A stretch of 15,376 nt of DNA from Clostridia bacterium (GCA_900768805.1 CAAGEF010000018.1:1-15376), one strand, 5' to 3'. Positions 1-7,447 are shown, numbered from the stretch's first letter. Made by a program: numbers and translations. The notes: generated by a model from the sequence alone, not told the origin.

Positions 1-1646
1 CATTTAGAATTGACTATGTAAATACTGTTAAAACAAAAGAAGGAATGACAGATAAACAAGTAAATAGCATAAATACAGAAGAAGCATTAGCATCTCACGA
101 AAGAATTAGTAAGGTTGTTTCATACATAATAGAACACTTTGACCAAAAAACAAAAAGAAATTCATTTTATGATTTAAAAGGTCAAAGAATGAATGGATTT
201 AACTCAATGTTTGCAGTAAGTTCTATACTAGTTGCAAAAAAATATTATTTAGAATTTGAAAAACAATTAAAAGAAAAAAATAAAGATTTAACAATTGCAA
301 CAATTTACAGCTTTGCAGCAAATGAAGAGGATACAGCTGATGGTATATTAGATGATGAAGGTTTTGAAACTGATTTACTAGATCAAAGCTCAAGAGAATT
401 TTTAGATTATGCAATAGATAAATATAACAAGAAATTTAAAACTAATTTTTCATCAGAAGGAAATGGATTCCAAGATTATTATAAAGATTTATCTGATAAA
501 GTTAAGAAAAGACAAGTTGATTTATTAATAGTTGTAAATATGTTTTTAACAGGATTTGATGCGACAACATTGAATACATTATGGGTAGATAAAAACTTAA
601 AACAACATGGATTAATACAAGCATTTTCAAGAACAAATAGAATATTAAATTCAGTAAAATCTTATGGAAATATTGTTTGTTTTAGAGATTTACAAGAACA
701 AACTAATGATGCAATAGCACTATTTGGAGATAAAAATGCAAGTGGAATAGTACTTTTAAAATCTTATGAAGATTATTATTATGGATATGAAGATGATAAA
801 GGTAAAAAACAATTAGGCTACGAAGAAAGAATTGCATTGCTACTTCAAAAATATCCACTTGGAGAACAAATTACAGGAGAAAGTGCTAAAAAAGAATTCA
901 TCATAGAAATGGGAAATATTTTAAGACTTAAAAATATTCTCTCATCATTTGATAAATTTGCAGGAAATGAAATTCTTTCAGATAGAGATTTTCAAGATTA
1001 TACAGGTATGTATGTTGATTTATATCAAGAATTTAAGCCGAAACAAGGTGAAGCTGAAAGTATAAAAGATGATATAGTATTTGAAATGGAACTTGTAAAA
1101 CAAGTAGAAGTTAATATCGATTATATATTAATGCTAGTTGCTAAATATCATCAATCAAATTGCACAGATAAAGAAATACTTGGATCAATTGATAAAGCAA
1201 TTAAATCAAGTTTAGCATTACGTTCAAAGAAAGAATTAATCGATGGTTTTATTTCTAGAATAAATGCAAATACAAATGTTATGGATGATTGGGGTAAATT
1301 TGTTAGAGAACAAAAAGAACAAGATTTAAAATCTTTAATTGAAGAAGAAAATTTAAATGAAATTGAGACAAGAAGATTTTTAGATAATTCATTTAGAGAT
1401 GGACAAGTTAAAACAACTGGAACTGATATTGAAAAAATACTTCCACCAATGAGAAGATTTGGAGGAGGCAATAGAACAGAAAGAAAAGAAACTATTATAG
1501 ATAAAATCAAAAAATTTTTTGAAAAATATTTTGGACTTGGAACTGCTATTGAGGAAGATGATGGATTTGAATATAAAGTGACAGATGATGAAGAAAATAG
1601 CTTAAGTATGGTAGCAGAAGAAGGAGAAGAATATAAAGATGAATAA
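1..1646 (+). CDS. hsdR: Type I restriction enzyme R subunit, C-terminal part (partial at the left edge)
   Basis: The frame is open to the left edge (first full codon at 3), so the gene starts outside the window; about 548 codons are visible. HsdR is the subunit of the HsdRMS complex that translocates DNA by ATP-driven motion and cuts it. The visible part starts in the second helicase domain. It has VVNMFLTGFD at about 535-565 and QAFSRTNRI at about 620-650, the latter a superfamily 2 motif VI with arginine residues that contact ATP. The rest is the helical and charged C-terminal region that docks to the methylase core. The last about 50 residues are rich in Glu and Asp. The nuclease domain and Walker A motif lie upstream and cannot be judged. 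The downstream small gene overlaps its last codons, which suggests co-translation. hsdM and hsdS are presumably to the left. Confidence 0.93.
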   Translation, partial: FRIDYVNTVKTKEGMTDKQVNSINTEEALASHERISKVVSYIIEHFDQKTKRNSFYDLKGQRMNGFNSMFAVSSILVAKKYYLEFEKQLKEKNKDLTIATIYSFAANEEDTADGILDDEGFETDLLDQSSREFLDYAIDKYNKKFKTNFSSEGNGFQDYYKDLSDKVKKRQVDLLIVVNMFLTGFDATTLNTLWVDKNLKQHGLIQAFSRTNRILNSVKSYGNIVCFRDLQEQTNDAIALFGDKNASGIVLLKSYEDYYYGYEDDKGKKQLGYEERIALLLQKYPLGEQITGESAKKEFIIEMGNILRLKNILSSFDKFAGNEILSDRDFQDYTGMYVDLYQEFKPKQGEAESIKDDIVFEMELVKQVEVNIDYILMLVAKYHQSNCTDKEILGSIDKAIKSSLALRSKKELIDGFISRINANTNVMDDWGKFVREQKEQDLKSLIEEENLNEIETRRFLDNSFRDGQVKTTGTDIEKILPPMRRFGGGNRTERKETIIDKIKKFFEKYFGLGTAIEEDDGFEYKVTDDEENSLSMVAEEGEEYKDE

Positions 1647-1884
1647 ATATATATTTTTAACAACGGAAGGATATACATATCAACCAAATTCTGAAAGTAT
1701 AGAACCGGATTGTGATAATGCACAATTAATAGGAATAGTTCAAAGTGAAAATCAGAAAGAAGCTTTTAAAAGTTTATTAGAAAAATATGATTACTTAAAA
1801 ACAAGTAATTTTGAAGAAGTGTATTGCTATCAATTAAATGATAATTACGAAGATACAAGAGAAAGTTTTATTATAAAAAAATAG
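1639..1884 (+). CDS. Small acidic protein overlapping the hsdR 3' end, function unknown
   Basis: The ATG at 1639 lies inside the last codons of hsdR and overlaps them by 8 bases. An AAGGAG motif at 1621-1626, inside hsdR, can serve as ribosome binding site although the spacing (12 bases) is long. The product is 81 residues, soluble and acidic in the middle, with no signal peptide, membrane segment or cysteine motif that I recognise. It starts MNKYIFLTTEGYTYQP and contains NQKEAFKSLLEKYDYL, probably a helix after a strand-like start. Its position as the last gene of the restriction operon suggests an accessory or regulatory role in restriction, but nothing in the sequence proves it. It could also simply be a passenger gene. 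Confidence 0.75.
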   Translation: MNKYIFLTTEGYTYQPNSESIEPDCDNAQLIGIVQSENQKEAFKSLLEKYDYLKTSNFEEVYCYQLNDNYEDTRESFIIKK

Positions 1885-1901
1885 AATTAAATATACTAAT
1901 G

Positions 1902-1951
1902 AAAAGCAAGATAATAATGTATTTGTAAAAGTGCAAAGTTATTTTGCTTTT
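1902..1951 (+). terminator. Weak Rho-independent terminator after the hsdR operon
   Basis: AAAAGCAA at 1902-1909 pairs with TTGCTTTT at 1944-1951. The stem continues through a G-U pair and ATAA/TTAT (1911-1914 with 1939-1942), giving 13 pairs around a 24-base loop. The T-run is the 3' arm itself plus TATATTT. The stem is AT-rich, so termination may be partial. Confidence 0.5.
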
Positions 1952-1980
1952 TATATTTAAAATAATAAAAGGAGTAATAA

Positions 1981-2637
1981 ATGTTAGAACAAACTAGAAA
2001 ATTATATGAAATATTTAATGAAGAGCAAAAAAATAAAATTAATTTGATAATACGAGAAATAGAAAGTCAAGGTTCAAATTATAAAACAAATAAATTATGG
2101 GAATTTGACCAAACTTTAGGAGGAATAGGTGGATATTGTCAAGGTTGTGATCCTGCTAGAGCTAATCATTTCCAAGGAACTGAATTTAGAAATGTATATA
2201 GATGTTTACAATATGTGAGAAGTAATATTGATATATTAGATATTAATTTTACAGCAAGATATATAATACAAGATTGTGGTCATCATTTTGAAGAAGCAAT
2301 TAAATTATATTTAAAGAGAACTAATAAACTTAGCTTAATTAAAGTATACAAATATCCATTAGGAAAATTATTACAATATGTAATAGATAAAAAAATATTT
2401 GAAGAAGATATTATTAATAAATTAAAATTATTTATAGATTTATATAATATATCAAAACATGAAATTCTGTCAGATGAAGAGTTAGATAGAACATTTCATG
2501 CTGATGATGCAATAATTTGTTACTTTGCTTGTAGAATTGTTGGAAAAGAAATATTATTAAAAATCGATCCAGTAAGAGCAAGCAGTATTTATGAAATCGA
2601 TTGGAATAATTATGGTAGAAAAGTTAATTTTCAATAA
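1981..2637 (+). CDS. Uncharacterised 218-aa protein, possibly HEPN-like
   Basis: The ATG at 1981 is preceded by AAAGGAG (1968-1974) at a good distance. The protein is soluble and mostly helical. A conserved-looking stretch GGIGGYCQGCD with a CxxC pair is near residues 47-57, and QDCGHHFEEAIKLYL near residues 97-111. The C-terminal half contains LYNISKHE, similar to the Asn/Lys-His signature at the end of HEPN-type helical bundles. HEPN proteins are often RNases in toxin-antitoxin or abortive infection systems, but the usual RxxxxH nuclease motif is not clear here, so this is only a resemblance. The gene stands alone between the restriction operon and the XRE/MBL cluster, which fits a single-gene defence or accessory function. 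I do not recognise the family. Confidence 0.75.
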   Translation: MLEQTRKLYEIFNEEQKNKINLIIREIESQGSNYKTNKLWEFDQTLGGIGGYCQGCDPARANHFQGTEFRNVYRCLQYVRSNIDILDINFTARYIIQDCGHHFEEAIKLYLKRTNKLSLIKVYKYPLGKLLQYVIDKKIFEEDIINKLKLFIDLYNISKHEILSDEELDRTFHADDAIICYFACRIVGKEILLKIDPVRASSIYEIDWNNYGRKVNFQ

Positions 2638-2669
2638 ATTATTATAAAAAAATACATAAAAGACAAGTT

Positions 2670-2697
2670 TCGACATTTTTTTAAATTAGAGTATGAT
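2670..2697 (+). promoter_or_regulatory. Promoter of the XRE regulator gene
   Basis: A -35 box TCGACA (2670-2675, 5 of 6 to consensus) and a -10 box TATGAT (2692-2697, 5 of 6) are separated by 16 bases. The start of transcription would be near 2704, about 30 bases before the ATG at 2735. Confidence 0.6.
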
Positions 2698-2734
2698 ATA
2701 TAATTAAATAAATAATAATCATATGGAGAATAAG

Positions 2735-3106
2735 ATGGAATATGCAATTATAGAAAAATTAAAAAAATTAAGAAAACAGAGAGGAATAACACAAGAACAA
2801 CTGGCAGAAATATTAGATATTAGTAGATCTAAAGTTTCTAGTTGGGAAACTAATAAAAGGGATATGACTATAATAGATGCAGTTAATTTGGCAGACTATT
2901 ATGAAATAAGTTTAGATAATTTATTAAATGTAAAGCCTATAAAAGAGAAAGAGTATATAGAAATTTCATATAAATTTTTTAAAAATAAAGCAATTTCTCT
3001 AAAAGAAAAAACTAAAATTATACGAATGATGGAAGAAAGTTTGAAAAGTGAAAATATAGATGAATTATATGAAAATTATAAAATGACACAAAATGCGACA
3101 AAATAG
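2735..3106 (+). CDS. XRE-family transcriptional regulator with helical C-terminal tail
   Basis: The protein is 123 residues if started at the ATG at 2735, which has GGAGAA (2725-2730) at the right distance; an in-frame ATG at 2723 lies just before that site and is less likely. Residues about 4-58 form a Cro/C1-type helix-turn-helix: EKLKKLRKQRGITQEQLAEIL, then SRSKVSSWE as recognition region, then DNLLN closing the domain. The tail of about 60 residues is helical and charged and could mediate dimerisation or signal sensing. It has its own promoter and a strong terminator over its stop codon, so it is a free-standing unit just before the membrane protein/MBL pair. By position it may control that pair or itself; no operator is proven. 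Confidence 0.88.
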   Translation: MEYAIIEKLKKLRKQRGITQEQLAEILDISRSKVSSWETNKRDMTIIDAVNLADYYEISLDNLLNVKPIKEKEYIEISYKFFKNKAISLKEKTKIIRMMEESLKSENIDELYENYKMTQNATK

Positions 3107-3136
3107 TACAATAAAGTGCTAATTTGTCGTATTTTT
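3091..3136 (+). terminator. Rho-independent terminator overlapping the stop of the XRE gene
   Basis: A long hairpin pairs 3091-3109 with 3116-3134 around an AATAAA loop. It has 19 positions with one A-A mismatch and two G-U pairs, and includes AAATGCGACAAA against TTTGTCGTATTT. It ends in ATTTTT. The stem begins within the last codons of the XRE gene. The arms could also act as an operator in DNA, but the continuous pairing of the inner part (AGTAC/GTGCT) favours an RNA terminator. Confidence 0.7.
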
Positions 3137-3160
3137 GGTATGTAAATAAAACAACAAAGC

Positions 3161-3169
3161 TGTTATAAT
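3161..3169 (+). promoter_or_regulatory. Extended -10 promoter of the membrane protein/MBL operon
   Basis: TGTTATAAT at 3161-3169 is a perfect extended -10 element (TGnTATAAT). No good -35 box is seen, as is common for this class. Transcription would start near 3176 and leave a short leader before the ATG at 3195. Confidence 0.6.
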
Positions 3170-3194
3170 CAATACATAAGAAAGGAAAAAGAAA

Positions 3195-3788
3195 ATGGAA
3201 ATAAATTTTGAAAAAAGATATATACCAATATATACTTTGATTGTAGCAACAGCGCATCATATAATTCTAAATATTAATACAATATATGTAGGTATAATAA
3301 AAAATGTATGGCCCATAGATGCAATAATACTAGTACTAACATTATTATTTTTATCAATATTTAATAGGCAACAAAAACAAAGAATAGCATTAGGAATTAT
3401 TTATAAAAAAAGCCCCTTTGAAAAATCATATAAATATATAAAAAGAGATACTAGAATATGTAAAGATGATAAAGAAATTAAAAAATTAGAAGAAATATCA
3501 AATGATAGTTTTTATAGTAAATATTATAAACCTGTGAGAGAAAATACAATTGTTGAAAGTAAAAATTCAGAATATTGCGTTATAAGAGATATTGTATTTA
3601 CGATATTTATTATAGGAATAGTAATAGCAATTTTAACAATAATATGGCCAAGTTATTTCTATAAAGAATTAATAGCTAGTATAGTTGGTTATATAATAGG
3701 AGTTATAGCTTGTAAAATGAAAGCTAAAGATTTTGTGAGTCAAATTGTAATAGAAGGAATATGCAAAAAGGAGGAAAAGAAAAAATGA
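3195..3788 (+). CDS. Membrane protein with four predicted segments, partner of the ComEC-like MBL protein
   Basis: The product is 197 residues. Two hydrophobic segments lie near residues 10-32 and 41-56, a charged cytoplasmic-type loop of about 70 residues (rich in Lys, Glu, Asp, Tyr) follows, then two more hydrophobic segments near 128-150 and 155-171 and a basic tail ending in KKEEKKK. No signal peptide cleavage site is evident. A ribosome binding site AAAGGA precedes the ATG. The stop overlaps the start of the next gene by 4 bases (ATGA), so the two products are almost surely made together. Membrane proteins of this layout are common effectors in phage-defence operons, where they disrupt the membrane, but I do not recognise the family and this role is inferred only from context. 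Confidence 0.85.
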   Translation: MEINFEKRYIPIYTLIVATAHHIILNINTIYVGIIKNVWPIDAIILVLTLLFLSIFNRQQKQRIALGIIYKKSPFEKSYKYIKRDTRICKDDKEIKKLEEISNDSFYSKYYKPVRENTIVESKNSEYCVIRDIVFTIFIIGIVIAILTIIWPSYFYKELIASIVGYIIGVIACKMKAKDFVSQIVIEGICKKEEKKK

Positions 3789-4681
3789 GTATAATTAAAT
3801 CATTTGCAGTTGGAGAGGGAGATATGTTTTATATACAACACAATTCTGATAATTTTACGGTTATAGATTGTTATATGCATGAATATAACAAAGATAAAAT
3901 AATGAAAGAGATAGAAGAAAAATCTAAAAACAAACAAATACATAGATTTATTTCAACACATCCAGATGAAGATCATATATTAGGATTAAAAAACTTTAGA
4001 GATAAATTAGGAATTTCAAATTTTTATTGTGTTGATAATAAAGCTACAAAAAGTGAAGAGACAGAAGATTTTAAAGAGTATTGTGATTTGAGAGATGGAG
4101 ATAAGAAATTTTATATTTATGAAGGATGTTCAAGAAAATGGATGAATATTAGTGGAATGGATAGCAATGGAGAAGAAAGAGGAAGTTCTGGAATTAATAT
4201 ATTATGGCCTAAAACTAATAATTCATATTATAAAGACGCTCTTGAAAAGGCCAAAAATGGTGAAAGTCCTAATAATATCTCACCAATCATAAAATATAGT
4301 TTAGAAAATGGTGTGAAGGTATTATGGTTTGGAGATTTAGAAAAAGACTTTATGGAGAATATAAAAGAAGATTTAGATATTGAAAAAGCAGATATAATAT
4401 TTGCTCCACATCATGGTAGAGAATCAGGAAAAATTCCAAAAGAGATTTTAGATAAAATAAAACCTAAATTAATTATAATAGGAGAAGCCCCATCAAACAA
4501 TTTGAATTATTATGATGGATATAATACAATTACTCAAAACTCAGCAGGAGATATTACATTTTCTTGTGAAGAAAGCAAAGTTCATATATATGTTTCAAAT
4601 AATAATTATTCGGTAACATTTTTAAATAATGAACATAAAAATGATGAATACAATTATTATTTGGGAACATTAAATGTATAA
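3785..4681 (+). CDS. ComEC-like metallo-beta-lactamase-fold hydrolase
   Basis: The start is the ATG at 3785, with AGGAGG at 3769-3774; an upstream in-frame ATG at 3761 has no such site. The protein is 298 residues and soluble. It follows the extracellular MBL domain of ComEC: VGEGDMFYI at residues 9-17, VIDC at 26-29, metal motif THPDEDH (H59, D61, D63, H64; the second His is replaced by Asp as in ComEC), NNISPIIKY at 163-171, FGDLEKD at 182-188 (D184) and APHHGRES at 207-214 (H209, H210). All metal ligands look intact, so it is probably an active phosphodiesterase or nuclease on nucleic acid or a nucleotide signal. Unlike ComEC it has no competence channel; instead it is coupled by a 4-base overlap to a small membrane protein. 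Free ComEC-type MBL proteins occur in several defence islands, so a defence role is plausible. Confidence 0.88.
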   Translation: MSIIKSFAVGEGDMFYIQHNSDNFTVIDCYMHEYNKDKIMKEIEEKSKNKQIHRFISTHPDEDHILGLKNFRDKLGISNFYCVDNKATKSEETEDFKEYCDLRDGDKKFYIYEGCSRKWMNISGMDSNGEERGSSGINILWPKTNNSYYKDALEKAKNGESPNNISPIIKYSLENGVKVLWFGDLEKDFMENIKEDLDIEKADIIFAPHHGRESGKIPKEILDKIKPKLIIIGEAPSNNLNYYDGYNTITQNSAGDITFSCEESKVHIYVSNNNYSVTFLNNEHKNDEYNYYLGTLNV

Positions 4682-4690
4682 AATATTAAC

Positions 4691-4715
4691 AAGCCGAGAA
4701 CTAATCTCGGCTTTT
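4691..4715 (+). terminator. Strong Rho-independent terminator after the MBL gene
   Basis: AAGCCGAGA (4691-4699) pairs perfectly with TCTCGGCTT (4705-4713) around the loop ACTAA, followed by T residues. It lies 10 bases after the MBL stop codon and directly before the 3' end of the converging TnpV pseudogene. Confidence 0.9.
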
Positions 4716-4716
4716 A

Positions 4717-4985
4717 TCATATCAATCCAATCTCCTTCTCAACTAAATAATCAACTTTAGTCCCCATAGTCTTAATATAAGAAACAATTTCATTGAGCTC
4801 ATTATTATCAGGAAAAGGATGCTTTTTACGAAGTTCAAACTCAACTAAATTAGCATAATTATTCAAATGTTTTGAATATCTTCTAAAAAATTATTTAAAT
4901 TATTATCTTTAACCAGTCTATTATAAAACTCAGGATTATTTTCTTTCAAATGCTTTTCAGCCAATTTACCATATTTAACAAGTTC
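4717..4985 (-). pseudogene. Decayed TnpV-like gene (no start, one frameshift)
   Basis: Read on the minus strand, this stretch gives ELVKYGKLAEKHLKE, then about 22 residues, then in another frame HLNNYANLVEFELRKKHP and an ending VDYLVEKEIGLI before a stop at 4717-4719. This lines up along its length with the intact gene at 7448-7729, which has KYGILAKKYLEE, HLKGYANLIEIELKQKYP and VDEFVKEEIKLV. The frame changes once near 4870-4880, where a run of A residues probably lost or gained a base. At the position of the start codon there is a TAA (4986-4988) and no ribosome binding site. It is thus a relic of a diverged second copy, not a recent duplicate, since many residues differ. Confidence 0.8.
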
Positions 4986-5042
4986 TTATTTAGAAATATA
5001 TTTTTAATATTCGAATAAAAACTTTCTTTTTTAGAAATAATA

Positions 5043-5051
5043 TGATATAAT
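5043..5051 (+). promoter_or_regulatory. Extended -10 promoter of the Fic operon
   Basis: TGATATAAT at 5043-5051 is a perfect extended -10 element; no good -35 box is seen. It lies 31 bases before the ATG at 5083, with AAGGAGAG (5067-5074) in between. The XRE domain of the downstream protein may act here as an autorepressor. Confidence 0.6.
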
Positions 5052-5082
5052 ATTATTATAATCAAAAAGGAGAGTTTTTATT

Positions 5083-6021
5083 ATGTTAGGAGATAAGATT
5101 AAGTTATATAGAGAAAATAAAAAAATGACTCAGAATGAGGTCGCTGATATCCTAGGTGTGAGCTCTGCAACTATCTCAAAATATGAATCAGGGACTTTAG
5201 AACCTAATATTGAATCTTTAAAAAGGCTAGCTGAACTATTTGAAATATCAGTTGATGAACTATTAAACGACGAAGAAGATAAATTTGATATTTCAAAAAT
5301 AAATGTATTGGATATATTAAGAGAACAAAAAGAAATGAAATTAAAAGGAAATTTATATCATAATACACAAATTATATTTGCTTACAATACAAATCATATT
5401 GAAGGAAGTAAATTAACTGAAGATCAAACAAGGTATATTTTTGAAACAAATACAATTTTTTTCGAGGGAGAAACAGTTGCAAGTGTAGATGATATATTAG
5501 AAACTGCAAATCATTTTAAATTAGTTGATTATATGCTAGATAATGCAAAAAAAAACTTAACAGAAGATATGATAAAAGAATTTCATAGAATACTAAAAGA
5601 AGGAACCATGGATAGCAGGAAAGATTGGTTTAATGTGGGAGAATATAAAAAGTTACCAAATGAAGCGGGAAGTATGAAAACGACTGAACCAAAGTATGTT
5701 CAAAGAGATATGACTAAATTAATGGAGTGGTATAATTCATTAAAAGAGATTACAATAAAAGAAATAATAGAATTTCATGCTAGATTTGAAAAAATTCATC
5801 CATTCCAAGATGGAAATGGAAGAGTTGGAAGAATTATAATTTTTAAAGAATGTTTGAAAAATAATATCATTCCATTTATTATATTAGACAAAGACAAAGT
5901 ATTTTATTATAGAGGATTGAAGGAGTATCAAAACAAGACAGAAAAAGGTTATTTAATAGATACTTGCTTAAATGCTCAAGATCAATATACAGCTTTAATA
6001 GGATATTATTTAAAAAATTAA
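5083..6021 (+). CDS. XRE-Fic fusion: DNA-binding domain joined to a Fic AMP-transferase-type domain
   Basis: The 312-residue protein has an N-terminal Cro/C1 helix-turn-helix (residues about 4-61: MTQNEVADILGVSSATISKYE) and a Fic domain over about residues 90-300. The Fic catalytic motif is complete: HPFQDGNGRVGR at residues 239-250, with the catalytic His239 and the phosphate-binding Asn and Arg residues. An inhibitory helix motif of the (S/T)xxxE(G/N) type is present before the core as TNHIEG (T103 to G108), so this is a self-inhibited class II-like Fic protein rather than one with a separate antitoxin. Fic enzymes usually transfer AMP from ATP to a hydroxyl of a target protein. The fused DNA-binding domain suggests that the protein also senses or represses its own promoter. 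It heads an operon with an Abi_C-like gene 48 bases downstream. Confidence 0.93.
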   Translation: MLGDKIKLYRENKKMTQNEVADILGVSSATISKYESGTLEPNIESLKRLAELFEISVDELLNDEEDKFDISKINVLDILREQKEMKLKGNLYHNTQIIFAYNTNHIEGSKLTEDQTRYIFETNTIFFEGETVASVDDILETANHFKLVDYMLDNAKKNLTEDMIKEFHRILKEGTMDSRKDWFNVGEYKKLPNEAGSMKTTEPKYVQRDMTKLMEWYNSLKEITIKEIIEFHARFEKIHPFQDGNGRVGRIIIFKECLKNNIIPFIILDKDKVFYYRGLKEYQNKTEKGYLIDTCLNAQDQYTALIGYYLKN

Positions 6022-6069
6022 AAATTACAATAAAAGTATAAATATTTTGAAAGAATTGGAGGAATAAAT

Positions 6070-6840
6070 GTGTCAAATTTAACAGCAACAGAAATATTAT
6101 CAATACAAAAAATGATTGAAAAGAAAACTAAAGATAAAGGCTTTGTTTGGCAATTTACAAATTCTACGTTTAAAGATTTTGTTGAATCATATACTGCAAT
6201 TAATATTTATGATGACAAGTATATTTCTACAGATGGCTCTTCAAAAATGAAAAGACTAAAAATGTTTTTGAAAATCGAGGAAGATGCTAATGTTATTTTA
6301 TTATTAAAAGGAATAAAAGAATATGGCAAGAAAAGACGATATCTATGTAAAACTAATATAGAAGAAATAGAAAAATATATAAATAAATTAAAAAAGCTTG
6401 AAAAAACTTTAAAAGTAGACTCTAATTTTTTTAAAAGTGAAAAGAGGGTTGAATTATTAATAAAGGATATTAATGATAATGTATCGAAAAAACAATATGA
6501 GTTAGCAATTGATAGATTACATACATTATTTAAAGGTTTTATAGAAAATGTTTGTACAAAAATAAATATACAGATAAAAGACAAATCATTAGATGCTTTA
6601 TATGGAGAGCTTTTAAAATATATTAATGATAATAAAATTTTTGAAGAAGGTGTCACAAAAGATATATTATCAGCTTCTAAAAAGATAATGAAAAGTTTTG
6701 ATTATGCAAGAAATAATAAATCTTTTGCACATACAAACGACATTATGAAAGAAAATGAAGCAGAGTTTTTATGTGTTTATATAATTGATTTGTATAAATT
6801 TATTAATAAAATAAATTGGAAAGATATATGTAAAAAATAA
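6070..6840 (+). CDS. Abi_C/HEPN-like abortive infection protein
   Basis: The start is a GTG at 6070, supported by GGAGG at 6058-6062 seven bases upstream; an overlapping ATG is in the wrong frame. The 256-residue protein has an N-terminal region of about 125 residues of unknown fold (WQFTNSTFKDFVE, then a charged helical part). The C-terminal helical domain (about 130-250) resembles the Abi_C family: YELAIDRLHTLFKGFIENVC followed by YARNNKSFAHTND. The RNNKSFAH segment (R214, N215, H221) fits the RxxxxxxH motif (allowed R-x4-6-H) of HEPN RNases. Such proteins cut RNA in toxin or abortive infection systems. The gene sits between the XRE-Fic gene and a membrane protein gene, 16 bases from the latter, so all three are probably one transcript. 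Function in defence is inferred. Confidence 0.85.
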   Translation: MSNLTATEILSIQKMIEKKTKDKGFVWQFTNSTFKDFVESYTAINIYDDKYISTDGSSKMKRLKMFLKIEEDANVILLLKGIKEYGKKRRYLCKTNIEEIEKYINKLKKLEKTLKVDSNFFKSEKRVELLIKDINDNVSKKQYELAIDRLHTLFKGFIENVCTKINIQIKDKSLDALYGELLKYINDNKIFEEGVTKDILSASKKIMKSFDYARNNKSFAHTNDIMKENEAEFLCVYIIDLYKFINKINWKDICKK

Positions 6841-6856
6841 TTATAAGGGAGCAAAA

Positions 6857-7438
6857 ATGAAAGAATTATTAAATAGAATATTTGAAAAAGTAATAAATGA
6901 AAAGAAGGGATTTAAAGTTATTGCATGGATTTTTATTATACTAATAATACTTGCTATTGTTTTTTATCCGATAATTGATGCGAATTTTTTATATTATAAT
7001 AGGACTAATAAAAGAATAGAAATAATTCAGAAAATAGTTAGCATAGATGAAAATGATGTAAAAAAAGACAAAAGAATAGAAGAGGAATATAATAGTATAT
7101 TAGATGATATGAATAATCAAAGCAATAATTATATAAACAATATTTTTCAAAAGGAAACTAACAGAGGAAGAAATATTGCAAAATTTTTAGCTGGTTCATG
7201 GATATTTATTTTAGTTGGAATAATAATGCCGTTTACTAAAGATAAAAAGAATGGAAAAAGATTTACATTAAATAATATTATGGCAGGGATATTGTGTTTT
7301 GTGATAGCAGGAATTTTAGGATTTATTTGCGTGAAGATACCAAATATAATTAATTTTGGCGTAAATATAGTAATATATCTAATTATATTGATTTTCTTAG
7401 CATATACTATATCTACAAGTGGAAAAAAGCCCCAATAG
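6857..7438 (+). CDS. Membrane protein with four predicted segments, last gene of the Fic operon
   Basis: The product is 193 residues, with AGGGAG (6845-6850) before the ATG. One hydrophobic segment lies near residues 20-42 (VIAWIFIILIILAIVF), then a charged region of about 65 residues, helical and rich in Asn, Lys, Asp and Glu (IDENDVKKDKRIEEEYNSIL), then three closely spaced hydrophobic segments near 107-126, 138-160 and 164-186. There is no recognised domain. The stop codon lies inside the downstream terminator hairpin. Being co-transcribed with Fic and HEPN-like genes it may be a membrane-acting effector or a sensor, but that is inference. It shows no evident sequence similarity to the membrane protein of the MBL operon. 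Confidence 0.85.
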   Translation: MKELLNRIFEKVINEKKGFKVIAWIFIILIILAIVFYPIIDANFLYYNRTNKRIEIIQKIVSIDENDVKKDKRIEEEYNSILDDMNNQSNNYINNIFQKETNRGRNIAKFLAGSWIFILVGIIMPFTKDKKNGKRFTLNNIMAGILCFVIAGILGFICVKIPNIINFGVNIVIYLIILIFLAYTISTSGKKPQ

Positions 7439-7447
7439 GGCTTTTTT
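7423..7447. terminator. Bidirectional Rho-independent terminator between convergent genes
   Basis: AAAAAAGCCC (7423-7432) pairs perfectly with GGGCTTTTTT (7438-7447) around the loop CAATA. There is a T-run on either strand, so it can end both the rightward Fic operon and the leftward TnpV gene. The stop codons of both genes lie in or against it. Confidence 0.92.

Noticed and set aside
1151..1723. 190-codon open frame on the minus strand inside hsdR
   Set aside because: It lies opposite a well-supported HsdR frame, is full of Ser, Leu and Ile runs typical of reversed AT-rich coding DNA, and has no good ribosome binding site.
3785..4681. Part of a complete ComEC competence protein
   Set aside because: The protein is soluble, has only the MBL domain, and the partner membrane protein has four short segments with no sign of the competence channel.
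6207..6656. 149-codon open frame on the minus strand inside the Abi_C-like gene
   Set aside because: It is a shadow of the plus-strand gene, with low-complexity Phe/Leu/Ser content and no own translation signal.
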